A stretch of 64,000 bases of DNA. Origin: Bifidobacterium breve (GTDB taxonomy: Bacteria; Actinomycetota; Acidimicrobiia; Acidimicrobiales; Acidimicrobilacustridaceae). A program made the position numbers and the translations under genes. The DNA lies in NCBI GenBank assembly GCA_945860545.1, contig CAMAQM010000005.1, forward strand, positions 31,447 to 95,446, read 5' to 3'. The notes below the pieces were generated by a model. The model worked only from the letters and a program-made list of their open reading frames with translations. It ran no database searches and was not told the origin of the DNA. Numbering within the stretch: position 1 is the first letter of the stretch; every line of letters starts with the position of its first letter. Positions 34,960 through 43,488 of this stretch are shown here, in pieces.

Positions 34960-36075
34960 ATGCCGAACGCCGTAACCGACCCCCGAACCCCGACGACTCC
35001 GGCCCCCGGCGAGGTGCGTCTCGTGCTGGTGTTCGGCGGCCGTTCCGCCGAGCACGACGTGTCGTGCGTGTCGTCGAGAGCGGTGCTGGCCGCTGCGGTG
35101 GCGGCCGGCCTCGACGTGCACCCTGTGGCCATCACCCGCGACGGCGAGTGGCGAACCGCCACCGGCGCCGCAGCCCTCATCGGCACCGACCCCGACACCT
35201 GGCCCAAGGCCCTCCCCACCTCCGGGGAGCCTGCAAGCCCGATCGATCTGCTGGCCCGCCCAGACGGGGGTCAGCCGGTCGTGGTATTCCCCATGTTGCA
35301 CGGTCCGATGGGCGAGGACGGCACCGTGCAGGGCCTGTGCGAACTCCTTGACGTGCCCTACGTCGGGTGCGGGGTGTTGTCGTCGTCGCTGTGCATGGAC
35401 AAGGTCATGGCCAAAGAGGTCGTCGCCGCCGCCGGCATCGCCCAGGCCAACCACGTCAGCGTGCACCGCAGCACCGGACTCGCCGACCCTTCAGAACTGC
35501 TCGAGCGGCTCGGCGGCTCGGTGTTCGTCAAACCCTCCAACCTCGGCTCGTCGGTGGGGGTGTCGCGCGCCGACACCGTCGATGGCCTCGTCGACGCAGT
35601 GCGCCTAGCGTTCACCTACGACGAGTGGGTGCTCGTCGAGGAACGCATTGAGGGACGCGAGATCGAGTGCGCCGTGCTCGGCTCGGCGGACGACCCCCGG
35701 GCGTCGGTGCCCGGGGAGGCCATCCCCGGAGCGGTGTACCGGCACTACTCCGACAAGTACGTCAACGGCGTGGCCCAGATGATCGTGCCCGCCGACCTGC
35801 CCGCTGACGTCGTCGCCGACGTGCAAGCCGCCGCCGTGCAGTGCTTTCGAACGCTTCGGTGTGAAGGCATGGCACGCGTCGACTTCTTCCTCGAACCGAC
35901 CCGCGGCCTGCTGCTCAACGAGGTCAACACCCTCCCCGGTTTCACCCCGTTCTCCATGTACCCCTCCATGTGGGCGGCGTCTGGTCTCCCCTACCCCGAT
36001 CTCGTGACCGAACTGGTCCGACTGGCGCTGGTTCGTCACGCCCGCCGCCAGATCCGCACCGACCTCCACGACTGA
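34960..36075 (+). CDS. ddl: D-alanine--D-alanine ligase
   Basis: 371 residues of the ATP-grasp ligase. N-terminal VLVFGGRSAEHDVSCVSS, then PMLHGPMGEDGTVQGL, VKPSNLGSSVGVSR and the metal-binding C-terminal MARVDFFLE...NEVNTLPGFTPFSMYP. The Tyr of the K-Y-V segment (SDKYVNG) is present where D-Ala-D-Lac enzymes would carry Phe, so normal D-Ala-D-Ala product is expected. Divergent from murF with a 65-bp shared promoter region. Confidence 0.95.
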   Translation: MPNAVTDPRTPTTPAPGEVRLVLVFGGRSAEHDVSCVSSRAVLAAAVAAGLDVHPVAITRDGEWRTATGAAALIGTDPDTWPKALPTSGEPASPIDLLARPDGGQPVVVFPMLHGPMGEDGTVQGLCELLDVPYVGCGVLSSSLCMDKVMAKEVVAAAGIAQANHVSVHRSTGLADPSELLERLGGSVFVKPSNLGSSVGVSRADTVDGLVDAVRLAFTYDEWVLVEERIEGREIECAVLGSADDPRASVPGEAIPGAVYRHYSDKYVNGVAQMIVPADLPADVVADVQAAAVQCFRTLRCEGMARVDFFLEPTRGLLLNEVNTLPGFTPFSMYPSMWAASGLPYPDLVTELVRLALVRHARRQIRTDLHD

Positions 36076-36117
36076 GGCTGATGTGACCTCGGCACCCGTG
36101 GGTGGGTCTAAGCCCCG

Positions 36118-38571
36118 ATGAGTTCCGCCGCGAATCCTGCGCGCCCCCGAGGCGGTACGGCCCCCGACATCGCCGGGGCGTTGGCGGGCAAACGGATCCT
36201 CGTCACCGGCGCGACCGGGTTCCTCGGCACGAACATCGTGGAACGTCTGCTGCGCAGCGTCCCCGGCTGCGAGGTGGCGTTGCTCATCCGGCCGGGGCGG
36301 CGTTCAAGTGTCGAGCAGCGTCTGCGACGCGAGGTGCTGCGCAACGACGCCTTCGACCGACTGCGCACCGAACTCGGCACCGACGGGTTCGACACCATGT
36401 GCGCAGCCCGGGTGCGCGCCGTTGCCGGTGACGTCACCAGTGACGGTCTTGGCCTCAACGACGAAGGACGCACCGTCGTGGCGTCGTGCGACGTCGTGAT
36501 CCACTCCGCCGCCGCGGTGTCGTTCGACTCACCGCTCGACGCCGCCGTGGAGGTGAACCTGCTCGGCCCCACCCGCATCGTCGAGACCCTCCACACCCTC
36601 GGGGTGACCCCTCACCTGGTGTCGGTGTCGACGTGTTACGTGGCGGGCAGTCGTCGCGGTGCCGCCCCCGAACAACACGTGGCCGACAGCCCCTGGTTCG
36701 TTGACGTGGACTGGCGGGCCGAGGTCGATGCGGCGCGGCGCGCCCGACGCGATGCCGAGGCCGACAGCCGCACCCCCGAGAGGCTTGAGGGTTTCCGTTC
36801 CGATGCCCGGCGCGAACTCGGGGCGGCCGGCACTCCGCTGTTGGCGTCGCGGACCGAACAGAACCGGGCCCGCTGGGTGGCGGACCGCATGGTCGAGGCC
36901 GGCCGGGCGCGCGCCGCGTCGGTGGGGTGGCCCGACGCCTACGCCTTCACCAAGGCGCTCGGAGAACGGGCCCTGCTTGAGAACCGCGGTGACGTGCCGG
37001 TCAGCATCGTGCGGCCATCCATCATCGAGTCGGCACTCGCCGAACCGTTCCCCGGGTGGATCCGCGGGTTCCGCATGGCCGAGCCCATCATCCTTTCCTA
37101 CGCCCGTGGGCTCCTCAAGGAGTTCCCCGGTGTCCCCGAAGGCGTCGTCGACGTCATCCCCGTCGATCTGGTCACCGCCGCCATCCTCACCGTGGCCGCC
37201 CGTGGACCGCTCCCCGAACCCGATGTGGTCCAGGTGGCGTCGGGGGTGGCCAATCCGTTGCGGTACCGGCGCCTCGTGGATCTCGTCAGCGGCTACTTCG
37301 CCGAACACCCCCTCTACGACCGCAAGGGGCAGCCCATCGTGGTGCCCACCTGGTCCTTCCCGGGCCGGGGTCGGGTGCAGGCCCAACTCAAACGGGCCAA
37401 CGACGTGTTGGGGCGCGCCGAGAAGGCGTTGTCGGCGTTGCCGTTGCGGGGCCGTCAGGCCCAGTGGTCCGCTGACGTGGAGACCCGACGTGAAGACGTG
37501 GAACGGGCGCTCGGCTACGTCGAGCTGTACGGCGCGTACGCCGAGTGCGAGGCGCTGTACGAGGTCGACAACCTCATGGTGCTCGTCGACGCCCAATCGT
37601 CCACCGACCGCGACACGTTCTGTTGTGATCCGACCGTGGTGGTGTGGGACGACTACGTGCGCACCATCCACCTGCCGTCGGTGGTGACCCACGCCCGAGT
37701 GCGCACCACCGCCGGTGCCGACCGGGGCCCGGACCGCACCGAACGACTCCGGCGTCAGGTGCTCGCCCCCGAGCGACACCTCGCGGCGTTCGACCTTGAG
37801 AACACCCTCATCGCCTCCAACGTGGTGTCGTCGTACCTGTGGTTGGCCAGCCGTCACCTCACCGGCACCGACCGTCTGCGACTCGTCGCCGACGCGCTGC
37901 GCAGCGCGCCGGGTTGGCTGTCGATGGACCGTCGGGACCGCAGCGACTTCCTCCGCTACTTCTACCGCCGTTACGACGGTGCGCCGCTCGACCAGTTGCG
38001 CACCGACGCCGACGGGCTCATGAGCGACCTGTTGTTGGCCCGGGCGTTCCCCGGCGCCATCCGCCGGGTGCGTGAACACCGACGGCTCGGTCACCGGACC
38101 GTGCTCATCACCGGCGCCCTCGACGTGGTCGTCGAACCGTTGCGGCCGCTGTTCGACGACGTGATCGCCACCGAGTTGGGCACCAGCGGCGGCCGTCTCA
38201 CCGGCGAGTTGCTCGCTGCACCACCCACCGGGGAGACCCGGGCCCAGGTGCTGATGGACTACGCCGCCGACCACGGGTGCGATCTCGCCGAGTCGGTGGC
38301 CTACGCCGATTCCACGAGCGACCTCCCGATGCTCGAAGTCGTCGGGTTCCCTGTGGCGGTGAACCCTGAGACCCGCCTGTCGGCACTGGCCCGCAAACGT
38401 GGCTGGCTGGTGGAGAACTGGGAGCGGGCCAACGGCGCGCCGAGCCCCACGCTGCCCCTCGGTGGCCGGTGGTCGGACAACCGTGGCCGCACCCCACTGC
38501 TCGAACGTCTGGTGAACGCCTCACCCGCCGGGGTGGCTGCACCCGACCGACCGAAGGGGGCGAGGCGATGA
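36118..38571 (+). CDS. Fusion of fatty acyl-CoA reductase (extended SDR) and HAD-IB-like domain
   Basis: 817 residues. The Rossmann motif TGATGFLG (30-37), VSVSTCYVAG and Y275-x3-K279 (YAFTKALGE) define an extended SDR of the NAD-binding_4 (fatty acyl-CoA reductase) type; a sterile-like region lies around 430-520. From about 550 a HAD domain begins with AFDLENTL and later LITGALDV and ADSTSD. The usual second acidic residue of DxD is Glu561 (DLENT). The reductase would make a fatty aldehyde or alcohol from acyl-CoA. The HAD part may be a phosphatase or structural. First gene of a four-gene operon. Confidence 0.85.
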   Translation: MSSAANPARPRGGTAPDIAGALAGKRILVTGATGFLGTNIVERLLRSVPGCEVALLIRPGRRSSVEQRLRREVLRNDAFDRLRTELGTDGFDTMCAARVRAVAGDVTSDGLGLNDEGRTVVASCDVVIHSAAAVSFDSPLDAAVEVNLLGPTRIVETLHTLGVTPHLVSVSTCYVAGSRRGAAPEQHVADSPWFVDVDWRAEVDAARRARRDAEADSRTPERLEGFRSDARRELGAAGTPLLASRTEQNRARWVADRMVEAGRARAASVGWPDAYAFTKALGERALLENRGDVPVSIVRPSIIESALAEPFPGWIRGFRMAEPIILSYARGLLKEFPGVPEGVVDVIPVDLVTAAILTVAARGPLPEPDVVQVASGVANPLRYRRLVDLVSGYFAEHPLYDRKGQPIVVPTWSFPGRGRVQAQLKRANDVLGRAEKALSALPLRGRQAQWSADVETRREDVERALGYVELYGAYAECEALYEVDNLMVLVDAQSSTDRDTFCCDPTVVVWDDYVRTIHLPSVVTHARVRTTAGADRGPDRTERLRRQVLAPERHLAAFDLENTLIASNVVSSYLWLASRHLTGTDRLRLVADALRSAPGWLSMDRRDRSDFLRYFYRRYDGAPLDQLRTDADGLMSDLLLARAFPGAIRRVREHRRLGHRTVLITGALDVVVEPLRPLFDDVIATELGTSGGRLTGELLAAPPTGETRAQVLMDYAADHGCDLAESVAYADSTSDLPMLEVVGFPVAVNPETRLSALARKRGWLVENWERANGAPSPTLPLGGRWSDNRGRTPLLERLVNASPAGVAAPDRPKGARR

Positions 38572-39818
38572 GGGCGCTGGTGTTCCGCCGCAAACCGGTG
38601 CGGTTCGCCGCCGCGGTGGCCGCCGGCCGTCTGGCCCCGGGCGGGGGCGCCAGCGTGGGCCCGCTCCGCCACGAGGACCTTGACCCGCCGGCACTTCCCG
38701 GACCGGGGTGGGTGCACATCTCGCCACGTCTGGCCGGCATCTGTGGTTCGGATCTGGCCACGGTCGACGGTCGCAGTTCGCGCTGGTTCGAACCGGTCGT
38801 GTCGTTCCCGTTCGTGCCCGGCCACGAGGTGGTGGCCGACGTTGCGGACCCCGCCGCCGCCGAGGCGGCCGGCGCCCCCGGCGGCCGGGTGGTGCTCGAA
38901 CCCGTGCTCGGGTGTGTGGCCCGCGCCATCAACCCGGTGTGTCCGGCGTGCGCCCGAGGCGATCTCGGCAACTGTGAACGGATCACCTTCGGGGCGATCG
39001 CTCCCGGTCTTCAGTCGGGGTTCTGTTGTGACACCGGCGGGGGCTGGTCGACGTCGATGGTGGCCCACGCCTCGCAGTTGCACGCCGTGCCCGACACCAT
39101 GACCGACGAGGACGCCGTGATGGTGGAACCCACGGCGTGCGCCGTGCATGCCGTGCTCGCCACCCCCATCGCCCCGGGAGCCACCGTGGTGGTGCTCGGG
39201 GCGGGAACCCTCGGGTTGTTGTGCGTGGCCGCCGTGCGCCAACTCACCTCGGCGGGTCGTATCGTGGCGGTGGCCAAACACCCCACGCAGCGTCGCTGGG
39301 CCGCAGATCTCGGTGCCGACGTGGTGGCTGAACCCCATGAGCTGGCCCGGGCCGTGCGTCGGGTCACGGGCACCCTCGCCGTCGGTGACGGGGACATCGA
39401 CCGACTCGCCGGTGGCGCCGACGTGCTGTTCGACTGCGTTGGGTCGTCGGAAAGCCTCACCGGGGCGTTGGGGGTCACTCGCCCGCGTGGTCGCATCACG
39501 TTGGTGGGCATGGCCGGCCACACCCGGGTGGATCTCACCGGGTTGTGGCAGCGGGAGATCGAGTTGGTCGGGGCGTACGCCTACGGCACCGAGACGCTGG
39601 CCGACGGCACCCGGCGCCGCACGTTCGACGTGGCGTTCGAACTGGTGGCCGCCGCGGGTCTGGGCCGCCTCGTGAGTGCCACGTACCCGCTGGAGCGTTA
39701 CCGCGAAGCCATTTCCCATGCCGCAGAGGCGGGGTCACGTGGGGCGGTGAAGGTCGCCTTCGACCTCCGTCGCCGTCCCCCCGCACCGATTCCGCCCACC
39801 GAACCAGGAGCCCCCTGA
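38568..39818 (+). CDS. Zinc-dependent alcohol dehydrogenase (MDR)
   Basis: 416 residues from ATG 38568, which overlaps the preceding stop (ATGA); the track start 38469 is too early. The catalytic zinc cysteine is C59 in GICGSD, with GHE at 85-87. The structural zinc cysteines are C116, C125, C128 and C136 (spacing 9-3-8). The nucleotide-binding motif is VLGAGTLGLLC. A C-terminal Pro-rich tail is unusual. Within the operon it probably interconverts an alcohol and a carbonyl produced or used by the reductase. Confidence 0.88.
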   Translation: MRALVFRRKPVRFAAAVAAGRLAPGGGASVGPLRHEDLDPPALPGPGWVHISPRLAGICGSDLATVDGRSSRWFEPVVSFPFVPGHEVVADVADPAAAEAAGAPGGRVVLEPVLGCVARAINPVCPACARGDLGNCERITFGAIAPGLQSGFCCDTGGGWSTSMVAHASQLHAVPDTMTDEDAVMVEPTACAVHAVLATPIAPGATVVVLGAGTLGLLCVAAVRQLTSAGRIVAVAKHPTQRRWAADLGADVVAEPHELARAVRRVTGTLAVGDGDIDRLAGGADVLFDCVGSSESLTGALGVTRPRGRITLVGMAGHTRVDLTGLWQREIELVGAYAYGTETLADGTRRRTFDVAFELVAAAGLGRLVSATYPLERYREAISHAAEAGSRGAVKVAFDLRRRPPAPIPPTEPGAP

Positions 39819-41413
39819 TGCCCCGCCCCGGACTCGTTCTTGACGTGGACCGTTCCACCCCTGCCGTGCTGTTCAACCACGGCGAACAATTGCGTCTCGA
39901 GAAGCTGCCCGCCGGCCGCAGCCGCATCATCTATCCGGCTGAACCGCTCGAACCCCTCGCCGACCCCGATGGTGCGATCGCCCACGCGCTGGCCAACCCC
40001 ATTGGAGACAGCGAACCGCTGGCTGCCCTGTTGCGCCCCGGCATGAAACTCACCATCGCCTTCGACGACATCTCGTTGCCGCTGCCGCCCATGCGCTCCC
40101 CCGACATCCGCCAGCGCGTCATCGAGGCCGTGTTGGACCTCGCCGCCGCGGCGGGGGTGGACGACGTGATGCTGATCGCGGCTTTGGCGCTGCATCGGCG
40201 CATGACTGAAGACGAGTTGCGCCACGCCGTGGGCGACCGGGTCTACGACGCCTTCGCCCCCCACGGCCTGCTCGTCAACCACGATGCCGAGGACCCCGAC
40301 AACCTGTTGGAGATCGGCACCACCCGTCACGGTGAGGTGGTGGAGATCAACCGTCGGGCGGCGGAGAGCGACCTCATCGTGTACGTCAACATCAATCTCG
40401 TGGCCATGGACGGCGGATGGAAGTCCACGGCCACCGGGTTGTCGTCGTACCGCAGTCTGCGCCACCACCACAACGTGGAGACGATGGAGCACTCCCGGTC
40501 GTTCATGGATCGACACAACTCCGAGTTGCACCGGTCCAACTGGCGGATGGGCGAGGTGTTGCGCAACGCCGGCATCAAGGTGTTCCAGATCGAGACGACG
40601 ATGAACAACGACGTGTTCGGCACCACCGGCCCGCTCGCCGTGCTGCAAAAGCGCGAGTGGGAATGGTCGGCGCGTGACCGGGTGGCGGTGCACGCCATGA
40701 AGACGGGCCTTGACCGGATGCCGGCGCGCACCCGTCGCAACGTGTTCCACTCGTGGCGGGCCCCTCACGCCATGACCTCGGTGCAGGCCGGTGAGGTGGA
40801 GGCGGTGCATGAGGTCACCACCGCCAACGTGTACGCCCAGCACCTCGTGCCCGTCGAGGGCCAGACCGACATCCTCACCATGGGCCTGCCCTACATCGGC
40901 CCCTACAACGTGAATTCGGTCATGAACCCGATCCTGGTGATGTGTCTGGGACTGGGGTACTTCTTCAACCTGTACCGGGGGAAGCCGTTGGTGCGCGAAG
41001 GCGGCGTGATCATCATGAGTCACCCCACCCCGTGGGATTTCCACCCGGTGCACCACCCGTCCTACATCGACTTCTTCGAACAGGTCCTCGCCGACACCAC
41101 CGACCCGCGGGTCATCGAGGAACGCTACGAGCGGCAGTTCGCCGAGGACGAGTGGTACCGCCACCTGTACCGCACCAGTCACGCCTACCACGGGGTGCAC
41201 CCGTTCTACATGTGGTACTGGGGCGCGCACGCGCTGTCGCACGTGGGGCGGGTCATCATCGTGGGCGGGGACCGTGCCGCCGTTCATCGACTCGGGTTCA
41301 CCCCGGCGTCGTCACTGTCCGACGCACTCGAGATGGCGTCGGACACCGTGGGACCCCACGCCACCATCACCCATCTGCACAACCCGCCGATCCTCATGGC
41401 CGACGTGACGTGA
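39818..41413 (+). CDS. LarA-like protein (lactate racemase N-terminal domain, DUF2088)
   Basis: 531 residues; ATG shares one base with the previous stop (TGATG). The N-terminal half matches the LarA fold: FDDISLPLPP corresponds to the DxTRP loop, LALHRRMTEDEL to the conserved H-R-x-MT-E/D-E-E-L (His126), and DGGWKS may supply the pincer-cofactor lysine (Lys202). The DxTR arginine and one of the nickel histidines seem absent. The C-terminal half is not obviously LarA-like and contains HPTPWDFHPVHHPS, rich in His and Trp. Racemase or epimerase of a hydroxyacid-like lipid intermediate is speculative. Confidence 0.75.
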   Translation: MPRPGLVLDVDRSTPAVLFNHGEQLRLEKLPAGRSRIIYPAEPLEPLADPDGAIAHALANPIGDSEPLAALLRPGMKLTIAFDDISLPLPPMRSPDIRQRVIEAVLDLAAAAGVDDVMLIAALALHRRMTEDELRHAVGDRVYDAFAPHGLLVNHDAEDPDNLLEIGTTRHGEVVEINRRAAESDLIVYVNINLVAMDGGWKSTATGLSSYRSLRHHHNVETMEHSRSFMDRHNSELHRSNWRMGEVLRNAGIKVFQIETTMNNDVFGTTGPLAVLQKREWEWSARDRVAVHAMKTGLDRMPARTRRNVFHSWRAPHAMTSVQAGEVEAVHEVTTANVYAQHLVPVEGQTDILTMGLPYIGPYNVNSVMNPILVMCLGLGYFFNLYRGKPLVREGGVIIMSHPTPWDFHPVHHPSYIDFFEQVLADTTDPRVIEERYERQFAEDEWYRHLYRTSHAYHGVHPFYMWYWGAHALSHVGRVIIVGGDRAAVHRLGFTPASSLSDALEMASDTVGPHATITHLHNPPILMADVT

Positions 41414-42405
41414 CGACCCGACCCGACCCGACCCGGCGACGACTCCCCGTCAACGGCGTGGACCTGGCCCAGCGCGCTCGCACCGTGGCGCGCAACGCCA
41501 ACCGCCGGGTTCGGGGGGCGTTGCGTGCCGTGCCGGGCCTGCGTCCAACCCCGGTGCCGGCCGGTGTGGCCCCGGTGCGCAGGCGACGCAACGTCGGCGC
41601 CGACTACGACACGTCGTGGGCGAGGGCGTGGCCGGCACGCATGACCCGGGCGCTGTTGGTCGAGGGCCTCGTTCGCCCGATGATGGGGGCTCTGGCGTCC
41701 CCCACCATCGTCGGTCTTGACCGTCTGGCGGGACGCAGCGGACCGATGGTGTTCGCCGCCAACCACCACAGTCATCTCGACACCCCGCTGTTGGTGTCAG
41801 CCATTCCCGAACCGTGGCGTCACCACCTCGTCGTCGGCGCCGCCGCCGACTACTTCTTCGCCAACCGCCTCACCTCACCGCTGTCGGCACTGGTGGTGGG
41901 GGCCATCCCCATCGAACGTCAGAAGGTGGCGCGGCGCAGCGCCGACCTTGCCGCCGAACTGATCGAGGACGGGTGGAGCGTGCTCATCTTCCCCGAGGGT
42001 GGGCGCAGTCCTGACGGGTGGGGCCAACCGTTTCGGGGTGGCGCTGCGTACCTGGCGTTGCGGTGCGGGGTCCCGGTGGTTCCCGTCCACGTGGAAGGAA
42101 CCGGGCGCCTCCTGCCCAAGGGGGCCAAGTTCCCCCGCCGCGCTTCGACGACGGTGACGTTCGGGCCGCCGCTGGTTGCTCCCGACGGTGAGGACGCCCG
42201 GCGGTTCGCCAAGCGCATCGAAGCGGCCGTGGCCGCACTGGCCGACGAACACTCGACCGACTGGTGGCAGGCCCGTCGCCGCGCCCACGCCGGCACCACC
42301 CCGTCGCTACAGGCCCCTCCCGATGGGGCGTGGCGGCGCACCTGGGCGCTCGGAGGAGAGACCGAACGGAAGCGGGAACGCTGGCCGTTGCGTTCCTCGG
42401 ACTGA
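41410..42405 (+). CDS. Lysophospholipid acyltransferase (PlsC family)
   Basis: 331 residues from GTG 41410 overlapping the LarA-like stop (GTGA); the track start 40942 lies inside that gene. The catalytic H-x4-D is AANHHSHLD (His119-Asp124), followed by block II/III FPEGGRSPDG and PVHVEGTGR. The first 60 residues are basic and may bind membrane. It transfers an acyl group from acyl-CoA or ACP to a lysolipid-type acceptor. Last gene of the operon; a hydrophilic, Trp/Arg-rich C-terminal tail extends beyond the domain. Confidence 0.87.
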   Translation: MTTRPDPTRRRLPVNGVDLAQRARTVARNANRRVRGALRAVPGLRPTPVPAGVAPVRRRRNVGADYDTSWARAWPARMTRALLVEGLVRPMMGALASPTIVGLDRLAGRSGPMVFAANHHSHLDTPLLVSAIPEPWRHHLVVGAAADYFFANRLTSPLSALVVGAIPIERQKVARRSADLAAELIEDGWSVLIFPEGGRSPDGWGQPFRGGAAYLALRCGVPVVPVHVEGTGRLLPKGAKFPRRASTTVTFGPPLVAPDGEDARRFAKRIEAAVAALADEHSTDWWQARRRAHAGTTPSLQAPPDGAWRRTWALGGETERKRERWPLRSSD

Positions 42406-42428
42406 ACGTCGGCGTTGGCCCCGGGGCC

Positions 42429-42839
42429 TCAGCCGCCGCTCGTGGCGGTGGGGTCCTCCACCGGTTCGAGTTCGATCTCGACCGATTCCTCGGGGGCGAT
42501 CGTCACCGATCGGTCCCCGACGAGGGCGACCGGGTCGATGCCGCAGTCCCGCAAGGCGGTGAGCGTGGCGTCCGACGAGGCGTCATCGGTGGGTTCGTAG
42601 GTCTCCGGGTCGTCGACGAACCGTTGCATCTCCTCGGTCCCGTAGATCTCGATCATCTGGCCGGCGAGGCAATCCGACTGGGGTTCGTCGAGGGGCAGGA
42701 TGGATCGGAACTGGATAGCCACCGAGGCTTGCAGCGCACCGTCGTCACCCCCGCCGCAGGCAACCCCACCAACGCCAAGCACGCCGACCATCCCGAGGAC
42801 CGCCAGACGGTTCACACCCGTTCGTCGCCTCTGACCCAT
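42429..42839 (-). CDS. Small lipoprotein, hypothetical
   Basis: 136 residues. N-terminal RRRTGVNRLAVLGMVGVLGVGGVAC is a lipoprotein signal with lipobox GGVAC, followed by GGGDDG. The mature part is strongly acidic (VEIELEPVEDP at the end) with two further cysteines that could form a disulphide. No family recognised. It is convergent with the lipid operon and divergent from the DUF4190-like gene. Confidence 0.72.
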   Translation of the reverse strand: MGQRRRTGVNRLAVLGMVGVLGVGGVACGGGDDGALQASVAIQFRSILPLDEPQSDCLAGQMIEIYGTEEMQRFVDDPETYEPTDDASSDATLTALRDCGIDPVALVGDRSVTIAPEESVEIELEPVEDPTATSGG

Positions 42840-42981
42840 GTGACTACCTCCCTGCGTGGCGCCTTGACGCGCGCCTTTAGTCTGTCGTGTCCGACGACCT
42901 CAGCGGTGCGCGGCCCCTAAAACCCCGCAATGGCGCCAGCGGAGACGGAGCCCCACACGACGGGGCGGTACGCTGGCACTC

Positions 42982-43425
42982 GTGGAACAACCACCGACCG
43001 ACCCGTGGGGGAACCCGCTGCCTCCGGCACCACCGGCACCATCGCTGCCGCCTGCGCCCCCCGGTGTTCGCCCGACGGCGAGTGGATCGTGGTGGGGTGA
43101 CGGAACCGAGGCGGCACCCGCCGCCACCGATCCATGGGGAGTCGCCGCGCCGCCGGCGCCCACCAAGACCCCCGGCGCGGCGATCGGCGGGCTGATCGCG
43201 TCTCTGGTGGGGATCGTGGTGTGTGGCGTGGTGCTGTGCCCCGTCGGGGTCGCACTCGGCTTCGCCGCCCGCTCCACCATCCGACGCACCGGTGCCCCCG
43301 GTGACGGGCTCGCCATCGCCGCCATCGTGGTGGGCGTGGTTGGTTTCATTCTCAACGTGGTGATGATCATCGCCCTGTTCACCAATCCCGACCTCATGGA
43401 TCAACTCAACGACACCGGCGTCTGA
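42982..43425 (+). CDS. DUF4190-type small membrane protein
   Basis: 147 residues, GTG start. The first ~60 are Pro/Ala-rich and contain two DPWG repeats (TDPWGNPL, TDPWGVAA). Two membrane helices follow with the DUF4190 pattern GGLIASLVGIVVCGVVLCPVG ... GLAIAAIVVGVVGFILN. Function unknown in the family. It precedes aconitase by 63 bp but is probably a separate unit. Confidence 0.75.
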   Translation: MEQPPTDPWGNPLPPAPPAPSLPPAPPGVRPTASGSWWGDGTEAAPAATDPWGVAAPPAPTKTPGAAIGGLIASLVGIVVCGVVLCPVGVALGFAARSTIRRTGAPGDGLAIAAIVVGVVGFILNVVMIIALFTNPDLMDQLNDTGV

Positions 43426-43488
43426 GCACCCCCGGACGCCGGAACCCAACGAACAACGACCGACAACGCAGCAACAACTGGAGCACCA

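Noticed and set aside
36529-38274. 581-residue ORF antisense to the FAR-HAD gene
   Set aside because: Shadow of a strongly supported gene.
39698-41287. 529-residue His-rich minus ORF
   Set aside because: Antisense shadow of the LarA-like gene; His content comes from GTG/CAC-rich codons.
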